From Anaerobacillus alkaliphilus (GTDB lineage Bacteria; Bacillota; Bacilli; Bacillales; Anaerobacillaceae): a stretch of 64,000 nucleotides of DNA. The stretch is from positions 62,001 to 126,000 of the forward strand of contig NZ_QOUX01000027.1 in assembly GCF_004116265.1 (NCBI RefSeq), given 5' to 3'. Below the pieces are notes generated by a model. It had not been told where the DNA came from, did not search any database, and was given only the letters and a program-made list of their open reading frames with translations. Positions 58,149 to 64,000 of the stretch are shown in pieces. Every line of letters begins with the position of its first letter. Position 1 is the first letter of the stretch. The position numbers and the translations under genes are program-made.

Positions 58149-58790
58149 CTATTTCCCTCTGGAAAGCTGAACTTCTCGAACAAATTGACTAGCTACTTCT
58201 GTCAAACTAGCAAGATATTCATCCGTTATTTCTTTTTTCGTGTTAACAAGGGTACTTCCTACCCCAGCTGCAACAGCGCCTGCCTTAATATACGCACCAA
58301 CATTTGTCACGTTAATACCTCCTGTAGGCATCAACGGAATATGAGGCATCGGCCCATGAACGTCCTTAAAATATCCTGGCCCCACTATATTAGCCGGAAA
58401 CACTTTAATTAGATCAGCACCATTTTCATACGCTGTTAGTATCTCAGTTGGAGTGAAGGCCCCTGGGACACTCAAGACCCCATATCGTTTCGTCATTTTA
58501 ATCGTTTCAATGTTTACGACTGGAGAAAAGACAAATTTGGCTCCTGCCATAATAGATGCACGGGCAGTTTCAGGATCGAGAACTGTTCCTACCCCCACGA
58601 TTGCTTCGTCCTTTAATTCGTCTGCAGCCATTTCAACTAAAGATAGAATTTTTGGCGTTTCAACCGTAAGCTCCAGCGCCTTAACTCCACCAGCACTCAA
58701 TGCTTTTGCAATTGGAATTATGTTATCCTTGTTTGCCCCACGAATGACTGCTACTATACCGCTTTCTGTTAGTTCATTTAATAAACTCAT
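58149..58790 (-). CDS. kdgA: KDPG aldolase (copy 2)
   Basis: A 213-residue KDPG aldolase, very close to the copy at 10066-10710, with the same Schiff-base Lys context (DLIKVFPAN) and MPTGGI phosphate loop. ATG at 58790 is chosen because GGAGG lies 5-6 bases upstream; an ATG 12 bases earlier overlaps that site. It follows uxaB by 21 bases. Confidence 0.95.
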   Translation of the reverse strand: MSLLNELTESGIVAVIRGANKDNIIPIAKALSAGGVKALELTVETPKILSLVEMAADELKDEAIVGVGTVLDPETARASIMAGAKFVFSPVVNIETIKMTKRYGVLSVPGAFTPTEILTAYENGADLIKVFPANIVGPGYFKDVHGPMPHIPLMPTGGINVTNVGAYIKAGAVAAGVGSTLVNTKKEITDEYLASLTEVASQFVREVQLSRGK

Positions 58791-58811
58791 TTTTACCTCC
58801 AAGAATTACGA

Positions 58812-60338
58812 TTAGATAGTCGAAGCCTGGTTTACTAATTTCTCAACGCTAGCCCTCATGCCATTCTTTAAAATTTCATCAAGCTGTGTAGCTACAGTTG
58901 TTGTTAAGTTTGGCACCGCATGTAAATCTTGACCCCAGATTTCCTTTTTAGATAAGACCTCGCTAACAAGGTCCGTTAATTCTTCACTAGTACCATCAAA
59001 TTTAGTCCAGACCGACAGCAAGATCTGCATTACTTCATGGTTGTCACGAATGGAATATTCCACCTCACCACGTTGCCCAACAAGTTCATTTGCTTCGACT
59101 CTTACCGGACGATTAAACGCTAAAAGCCCTGCTAGTGCAAACGTAATTGCTGGAGGTAGAGTACCTTTTTGTTCAACATAATCTAATAACGATGGAACTA
59201 ACCGCGACTTAAATTTAAAAACAGAACTTAAGGCGATGTCCTTTAAATAATGTTTGTTATACGGATTTAAAAATCGTTCAATCACCGCTTCTAAAAACTG
59301 TTTCTTTTCTACTTCATCAATATCAACAGTAGGATATATCTCATTTAACATTCCATTTTCAATAAACTTACGTAATGTAACGTCCTCCATCACTTCTTGC
59401 ACAGTATCTACACCTGCTAAGTAACAAACAGCAGACATCATCGTATGAGGACCGTTAAGTAGTCTAACTTTCAAATTTCTAAAAGGAGTAATATCGCCCC
59501 ATTTAACATTTAATCCAGCTTGATCAAATGGGATTTCCTTTGCAACTTCCGGAGTTGCTTCAATTGCAAAAAGATGATAAGGTTCACCGACTGTTAATAG
59601 TTCATCTTTGTAGCCAAGCTTTTGCTCGAATTCATTAATTTCATCACTCGGGAAACCAGTAACAATTCGGTCTACTAACGTATTGCAAAATTTATTATGA
59701 GATTTTATCCAATTAATGAACGCACTAGGAAGTTCCCAGTCTTCAGCAATCTTTAACACGATCTTCTTTAACAGATTTCCATTTTCCTCAACAAGCTCAC
59801 AAGGAATAATTACTAGTCCTGACTCTGAAGACCCCTTAAAGAAAGTAAAGCGATGGTAAAGTAAAGAGGTTAACTTACCAGGAAACGACTCTGCAGGAAA
59901 ATCAGGATTATAATCCTCTTTAAGGTAGGTTAGTCCGGCCTCTGTTGTATTGGAAAATATGAATTTTATGTCAGTGGAAGTTATTATGTTATTTAACTCT
60001 GCCCAGTCGTCAGATACTTTTATACCACGTGAGACAGCAGAAATAATTTCTTTCTTTTCCACTTTCTCGCCATCTTCTACGCCTCGTAAAACCACTGTAT
60101 ACAACCCGTCTTGATTATTAATCACCGGAATTTTATCCTGACCCCTTGGTTGTACCAAGACCACTTTACCGTTGAAAAGTCCTTGTTTATTTAATTCATT
60201 AATCATCCAATCGACAAAGCCTCTCATAAAGTTTCCTTCACCAAATTGAATGACTCTCTCTGGAAGGTTTTCTTGAGTTTCGAAGGTAACAGATGCTGGT
60301 AGAGTCCTTTTGTCTAATGTTTTATTTAGAGTATCCAT
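58812..60338 (-). CDS. uxaB: Tagaturonate reductase (altronate oxidoreductase)
   Basis: A 508-residue polyol-dehydrogenase-family enzyme (mannitol dehydrogenase fold) that reduces D-tagaturonate to D-altronate with NADH. Landmarks: RVIQFGEGNFMRGFVDWMI at the N-terminus, VDRIVTGFP, and the LKVRLLNGPHTMMSAVCYL segment with the conserved Lys and Asn-Gly-His. It sits between uxaA and kdgA copy 2, which fits the galacturonate branch. Confidence 0.94.
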   Translation of the reverse strand: MDTLNKTLDKRTLPASVTFETQENLPERVIQFGEGNFMRGFVDWMINELNKQGLFNGKVVLVQPRGQDKIPVINNQDGLYTVVLRGVEDGEKVEKKEIISAVSRGIKVSDDWAELNNIITSTDIKFIFSNTTEAGLTYLKEDYNPDFPAESFPGKLTSLLYHRFTFFKGSSESGLVIIPCELVEENGNLLKKIVLKIAEDWELPSAFINWIKSHNKFCNTLVDRIVTGFPSDEINEFEQKLGYKDELLTVGEPYHLFAIEATPEVAKEIPFDQAGLNVKWGDITPFRNLKVRLLNGPHTMMSAVCYLAGVDTVQEVMEDVTLRKFIENGMLNEIYPTVDIDEVEKKQFLEAVIERFLNPYNKHYLKDIALSSVFKFKSRLVPSLLDYVEQKGTLPPAITFALAGLLAFNRPVRVEANELVGQRGEVEYSIRDNHEVMQILLSVWTKFDGTSEELTDLVSEVLSKKEIWGQDLHAVPNLTTTVATQLDEILKNGMRASVEKLVNQASTI

Positions 60339-60361
60339 GAATTTATCACTCCAATTTATTT

Positions 60362-61858
60362 CTATAAGATTACCCCATCTTTAAAAATAGAGATCTCTTT
60401 AAATCCGAATTTCTCGTTATTTGTAACAACATCACCGGAGGCCAATTGAATAATATACTCAAACAAATCGTTTGCTAGTTCATTCATCTGCACACCGTTT
60501 AATAATTCTCCTGCATTAAAATCAATCCAATTTTTCTTCTTTTCTGCTAACTGCGAGTTCGTTGAAATTTTAACAGTTGGAACAGGTCCTCCAAACGGTG
60601 TTCCCCTTCCTGTCGTAAATAGAACGATATGTGATCCAGCAGCTGCTAGCGCTGTCACTGCAATTAGATCATTTCCTGGACCTTGTAAAAGATTTAGGCC
60701 TGATTTCTTTAAGCGGTCACCATAGTCTAGTACATCAACAACCGTAGAGAAGCCACCTTTTTGAACACAACCTAATGACTTTTCCTCTAAAGTCGTGATC
60801 CCACCCGCCTTATTTCCTGGAGACGGATTTTCATAAACTACTTGGTTGTGCTTTAAATAATATTCTTTGAAGTCATTCACAAGTTTGACAGTTTTTGAAA
60901 AAGTATCTTCGTCTTTTGCGCGTTCCATCAAAATTGTTTCTGCCCCAAACATCTCCGGTACTTCTGTTAAAACTGATGTACCTCCGTGAGAAATGAGAAT
61001 GTCTGAGAATGCTCCTACAAGTGGGTTTGCTGTGATACCGGAAAACGCATCAGAGCCACCACATTTTAAGCCGACTTTCAGTTTAGAAACTGGTATTGGT
61101 TGCTTCTTAAACTTTGAGGCAAATGCGACAAGCTCTTCTAGTACTTCTAGCGATTCAGTAATTTCATCATCAGCTTCTTGGACAATTAAGAACTTAACTC
61201 GGTCCTCATCGTACTCACCGATCACCTGTTTAAATTGTGATACATAGTTATTTTCACAGCCTAGACCAAGTACAAGTACTGCAGCTGCATTTGGATGATG
61301 AACTAAATTACTTAATATTTTTTGAGTATTTAATAGGTCGTCACCTAACTGGGAGCAACCAAATAAATGAGGGTAATGGAACACACCATCAATTCCTTGG
61401 TCCTTAAATTGATCATTTGCCATTTTCGCAATAATTTCTGCCGTTTTATTAATACAACCAACGGTATTAATAATCCAGATCTCGTTACGAATACCAACCT
61501 CACCATTTTCTCTTACATACCCATTAAATGTTCTTTCAACTGGAGGATCTACTAATTTTATAGGTTCGACAGGATTATAGGTATACTCTAATGTTCCCGA
61601 TAAATTTGTTTTCGTATTATGGGAATGAACCCATTCACCGACTTCAATTGGTTCTGTAGCATGGCCAATTGGATAACCATACTTTACGATGTGATCTCCT
61701 GGAGGAATAGGTCTAATCGCTACTTTATGACCAAAAGGCGCATCCGTTTTCAATTGGATCTCTTGGTCATTAACTAGTATTGTATCTCCTTCAGATAAAT
61801 CTTTTAAGGCAACTACCACATTATCATTCTCATAAACTAGAATATAATCAGCTTTCAT
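60362..61858 (-). CDS. uxaA: Altronate dehydratase
   Basis: A 498-residue UxaA/GarD-family dehydratase that turns D-altronate into KDG. An N-terminal SAF-type domain (about residues 1-95) is followed by the catalytic domain with GVRNEIWIINTVGCIN-like (here GIRNEIWIINTVGCIN), HLFGCSQLGDDL, GLGCENN and LKCGGSDAFSGITANP. It has a good ribosome binding site (GGAGGAAC) and two operator-like palindromes just upstream, so it may head its own transcript. Confidence 0.95.
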   Translation of the reverse strand: MKADYILVYENDNVVVALKDLSEGDTILVNDQEIQLKTDAPFGHKVAIRPIPPGDHIVKYGYPIGHATEPIEVGEWVHSHNTKTNLSGTLEYTYNPVEPIKLVDPPVERTFNGYVRENGEVGIRNEIWIINTVGCINKTAEIIAKMANDQFKDQGIDGVFHYPHLFGCSQLGDDLLNTQKILSNLVHHPNAAAVLVLGLGCENNYVSQFKQVIGEYDEDRVKFLIVQEADDEITESLEVLEELVAFASKFKKQPIPVSKLKVGLKCGGSDAFSGITANPLVGAFSDILISHGGTSVLTEVPEMFGAETILMERAKDEDTFSKTVKLVNDFKEYYLKHNQVVYENPSPGNKAGGITTLEEKSLGCVQKGGFSTVVDVLDYGDRLKKSGLNLLQGPGNDLIAVTALAAAGSHIVLFTTGRGTPFGGPVPTVKISTNSQLAEKKKNWIDFNAGELLNGVQMNELANDLFEYIIQLASGDVVTNNEKFGFKEISIFKDGVIL

Positions 61859-61878
61859 GTTGTTCCTCCTATCATAAT

Positions 61879-61925
61879 TAACAACGTTGTTATTTTAATT
61901 TTATGTTTTTTTAACAACGTTGTCA
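61879..61925. promoter_or_regulatory. Two LacI-type operators ahead of uxaA
   Basis: TAACAACGTTGTTA (61879-61892) is a perfect 14-bp palindrome and TAACAACGTTGTCA (61912-61925) a near copy, 33 bp apart, or about three helical turns. The CG-centred form is typical of LacI/GalR-family repressors such as KdgR or ExuR. No such repressor gene lies in the window. Confidence 0.75.
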
Positions 61926-61952
61926 ATTTTCTTTTTGGTATTATTATTCAAA

Positions 61953-62906
61953 TTATCTACTAATATCCTCTGCATCTTTTGCATGTATAAAGCGCTCTAA
62001 CTCTTCACGATCTGGTAGACCTTCAAAGTCACCAGGAATCTGAGTTGCAATGGCGCCTACTGCATTTCCACGTTGTACAGCTAGTTCAACAGTCAAGCCT
62101 TCTAACAAGCCTGAAATGAGCCCTGCTGCAAAGCCATCACCTGCTCCAACTGGATCGATAACCTTTTTGACAGGAAATCCTGATACAAGCTGGAAAGAAT
62201 TTCGAGTAAAATAGTATGCACCCTTTGAACCAACTTTTAAAACAACTAAATCTGCCCCTTGTGCCAAAAATAATCTTCCTAATTTTACAGGGTCGCTTTC
62301 ACCAAACATAAACTTTCCTTCATCTACTCCTGGAAGAATAATATCCACTAATCCTGCTATTTCAAGCAATACACTTCTAGCTTTTTCTTCACTCCAAAGC
62401 TTTCTTCGAAGATTCGGGTCAAAAATGACAGTTACCTTATGTTTTTTCGCAAAAGCAATTGCTTTAAGTATGGCTTCATAGCAGCTATCACTTAGAGCTG
62501 GAGTAATTCCTGTAAGATGAAGATACTTAGCTTTTGCAATATATTCTTCATTTAGGTCATTTACTGTTAGTTTACTTGCAGCCGAGCCGCTTCGATAATA
62601 TTGAACGCGAACATCCTCACCACTTCTTACTTCTTTAAAATAGAGTCCTGTTGGTGCATGCGGGTCTGTTTTCACTTGGCTAGTATCAACGCCTTCACCA
62701 CGAATAAAGGAAACCATTGCTTTTCCAAATTCATCATTTCCTACTTTACTAATCCAGCCTGTTGAATGGCCAAGCCGAGTTAACCCAATTGCAACATTTG
62801 TTTCCGCCCCACCGAATTTACGTGAGTAGGAGTGAGAATATCTCATTAATGGTGAATCCTCTGGTGTAAATAGCACCATTGTTTCGCCAATTGTCACTAC
62901 GTCCAT
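61953..62906 (-). CDS. kdgK: 2-Keto-3-deoxygluconate kinase (copy 2)
   Basis: A 317-residue PfkB-family kinase, the same length as the copy at 10728-11681 and highly similar, with GGAETNVAIGLTRLG and DPVGAGDGFAAGLISGLL intact. It precedes uxaA by 94 bases, a gap that holds two palindromic operators. KDG from UxaA is its substrate. Confidence 0.94.
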   Translation of the reverse strand: MDVVTIGETMVLFTPEDSPLMRYSHSYSRKFGGAETNVAIGLTRLGHSTGWISKVGNDEFGKAMVSFIRGEGVDTSQVKTDPHAPTGLYFKEVRSGEDVRVQYYRSGSAASKLTVNDLNEEYIAKAKYLHLTGITPALSDSCYEAILKAIAFAKKHKVTVIFDPNLRRKLWSEEKARSVLLEIAGLVDIILPGVDEGKFMFGESDPVKLGRLFLAQGADLVVLKVGSKGAYYFTRNSFQLVSGFPVKKVIDPVGAGDGFAAGLISGLLEGLTVELAVQRGNAVGAIATQIPGDFEGLPDREELERFIHAKDAEDISR

Positions 62907-62970
62907 TGCTATTCCTCCTTTTGAATACTAATTCTAGGTATTTCCTTAGCATATTTATCTATTAACTATA

Positions 62971-63075
62971 GTTATTCGATCATTTCATGTTTTTTTTCGA
63001 TCATTTGAGGCTGTTTTTCTATCATTTCGCCAAGTTATTCGATCAATTGCTCTAACTTTTCAATCATTTAAAGAA
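62971..63075. repeat. Five tandem 21-bp degenerate repeats
   Basis: Five units with an exact 21-bp period, consensus GTTATTCGATCATTTC plus five variable bases. The core YNATCAWTT begins at 62977, 62998, 63019, 63040 and 63061. It lies in the gap between kdgK copy 2 and the kduD-like gene, with the last unit running into its terminator. Confidence 0.75.
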
Positions 63076-63113
63076 AAAGGACCTTTCTGATAGTGCATAG
63101 GAAGGTCCTTTTT
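63074..63113 (-). terminator. Intrinsic terminator of the kduD-like gene
   Basis: A stem AAAAAGGACCTT / AAGGTCCTTTTT with a loop of about 14 bases and a U-run on the minus strand, 13 bases after the stop. Confidence 0.85.
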
Positions 63114-63125
63114 CATCATTTCGTA

Positions 63126-63884
63126 TTATCTTGCCATCCAACCACCGTCTACGACTAACACATGGCCATTTACATAATTCGATGCAGGTGAAGCAAGAAA
63201 TACTGCAGCACCCACCAAATCTGAAGGCGTACCCCATGAGGCTGCCGGGATTCTTCCTAGGATTGATTTGTTACGTTCTTCATCCGCTCTTAGTGCTTCA
63301 GTATTATTTGTTTCAATATAGCCTGGAGCAATTGCATTTATTTGAATACCCTTACTAGCCCACTCATTTGCTAATGCTTTTGTCAGACCTGTCACGCCGT
63401 GTTTACTAGCTGCATATCCAGGAACAGTAATTCCACCTTGAAAAGATAGTAGAGAAGCAATATTGATGATTTTCCCTGCACCCTTTTCAATCATTGATTT
63501 AGCAAATTTTTGACTAATAATGAATACTGAATTCAAATTTGTATCAATCACAGCTTGCCAGTTTGATAGGGAATGATCAATTGCTGGTTCTCTGCGAATG
63601 ATGCCTGCATTATTAACTAAAATATCAACGTGACCGATTTCGGCAATCAGTTCATCACACTTCGTAGGTAATTCTGTAATATTTCCTAAATCTACAATGA
63701 CCGATTTGTATTTTTTTCCAAGACTTTCAATCATCTGTTCCGTTTCTTGCATATTATTTTGGTGTCCCAATAAAATAATGTCTGCCCCTGCTTCAGCTAA
63801 TCCAACAGCAATTGCCTGGCCAATACCAGTTCTAGCTCCAGTTACTAACGCTGTTTTTCCCTCTAAAGAAAACAACCCTGCCAT
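63126..63884 (-). CDS. kduD: SDR oxidoreductase, KduD-like
   Basis: A 252-residue short-chain dehydrogenase: cofactor motif ALVTGARTGIGQAIA, NNAG, catalytic Ser in NIASLLSFQGG and the YAASK active site. It resembles KduD (2-dehydro-3-deoxy-gluconate 5-dehydrogenase), an enzyme of unsaturated-uronate and galacturonate use. ATG at 63884 is chosen because GGAGGAGG lies just upstream; the frame is open 21 bases further. A terminator separates it from kdgK copy 2. Confidence 0.85.
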   Translation of the reverse strand: MAGLFSLEGKTALVTGARTGIGQAIAVGLAEAGADIILLGHQNNMQETEQMIESLGKKYKSVIVDLGNITELPTKCDELIAEIGHVDILVNNAGIIRREPAIDHSLSNWQAVIDTNLNSVFIISQKFAKSMIEKGAGKIINIASLLSFQGGITVPGYAASKHGVTGLTKALANEWASKGIQINAIAPGYIETNNTEALRADEERNKSILGRIPAASWGTPSDLVGAAVFLASPASNYVNGHVLVVDGGWMAR

Positions 63885-63932
63885 GATACTCCTCCTCCAC
63901 CACATAAAATCTATTTATCATTCACACTTCTT

Positions 63933-63967
63933 AATTCATAATTCATAATTCATAATTCATAATTCAT
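63933..63967. repeat. Five perfect 7-bp tandem repeats
   Basis: AATTCAT is repeated five times without change, then AATTACT. It lies about 50-85 bases upstream of the kduD-like start, in the likely promoter region. Confidence 0.9.
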
Positions 63968-64000
63968 AATTACTTCAGATCCTTCATATCTACAAAATCC

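Noticed and set aside
62971-63075. The 21-bp array as a CRISPR
   Set aside because: Units are directly adjacent without unique spacers, and no cas gene is present.

Overview
The window comes from a low-GC Gram-positive bacterium of the Bacillaceae type. The evidence is strong GGAGG ribosome binding sites with ATG, GTG and TTG starts, catabolite-response-like (cre) sites, a ROK-type XylR, YesM/YesN-type two-component proteins, an LTA-synthase homologue and many U-tailed intrinsic terminators. No tRNA, rRNA, CRISPR array or transposase gene was found. Naming a genus would need a database search.

Layout. 1-4.9 kb: the end of a partner-switching module (anti-sigma-type ATPase and STAS antagonist) and two methyl-accepting chemotaxis proteins. 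4.9-27.4 kb: a large glucuronoxylan-utilisation locus. Read on the minus strand from 25.7 kb down, it encodes a lipoprotein, a YesL-like protein, a YesN-type regulator and a YesM-type kinase. Next come an aldouronate-type ABC importer, intracellular GH10 xylanase, GH67 alpha-glucuronidase, the glucuronate pathway (uxuA, uxuB, kdgK, kdgA, uxaC), GH51 arabinofuranosidase, galM and an aldo/keto reductase. A GH8 reducing-end exo-oligoxylanase is divergent. 27.9-36.5 kb: xylose catabolism (xylA, xylB, transketolase) with two degenerate enzyme homologues and divergent xylR. 36.8-43.5 kb: acetylxylan esterase, CE4 deacetylase, MATE exporter, GH9 enzyme, Gfo/Idh/MocA oxidoreductase and PAP2 phosphatase. 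43.6-53.8 kb: envelope and metal functions (metallophosphoesterase, two CNNM/CorC-type proteins, UppP, lytic transglycosylase, DUF1232, a small basic protein under a yybP-ykoY-type riboswitch, a DUF368 protein, an LtaS-like protein and a methyltransferase). 53.8-56.4 kb: cadC-cadA, where cadA has an in-frame UGA. 56.4-64 kb: a galacturonate operon (kduD-like, kdgK, uxaA, uxaB, kdgA, uxaC) that duplicates three genes of the glucuronate operon.

How it works together: substituted xylo-oligosaccharides made outside the cell are imported and then cut inside it by GH10, GH67, GH51, GH8 and esterases, none of which has a signal peptide. Xylose goes through XylA, XylB and transketolase. Glucuronate and galacturonate converge on KDG and are split by KdgK and KdgA.

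Most notable non-textbook signals: (1) a UGA at the first Cys of the CxxC metal site in CadA, followed by a SECIS-like hairpin; (2) a three-copy ~193-bp MITE-like element with terminal inverted repeats and 6-bp target duplications; (3) a 35-bp operator-like sequence shared by the importer and regulator promoters, each 27 bp from its -10 box; (4) a pseudo-phosphofructokinase and a metal-ligand-less M24 protein in the xylose operon; (5) the Mn-type riboswitch ahead of an operon with no classical Mn exporter; (6) a cluster of DnaA-box-like 9-mers; (7) several structured intergenic repeats.
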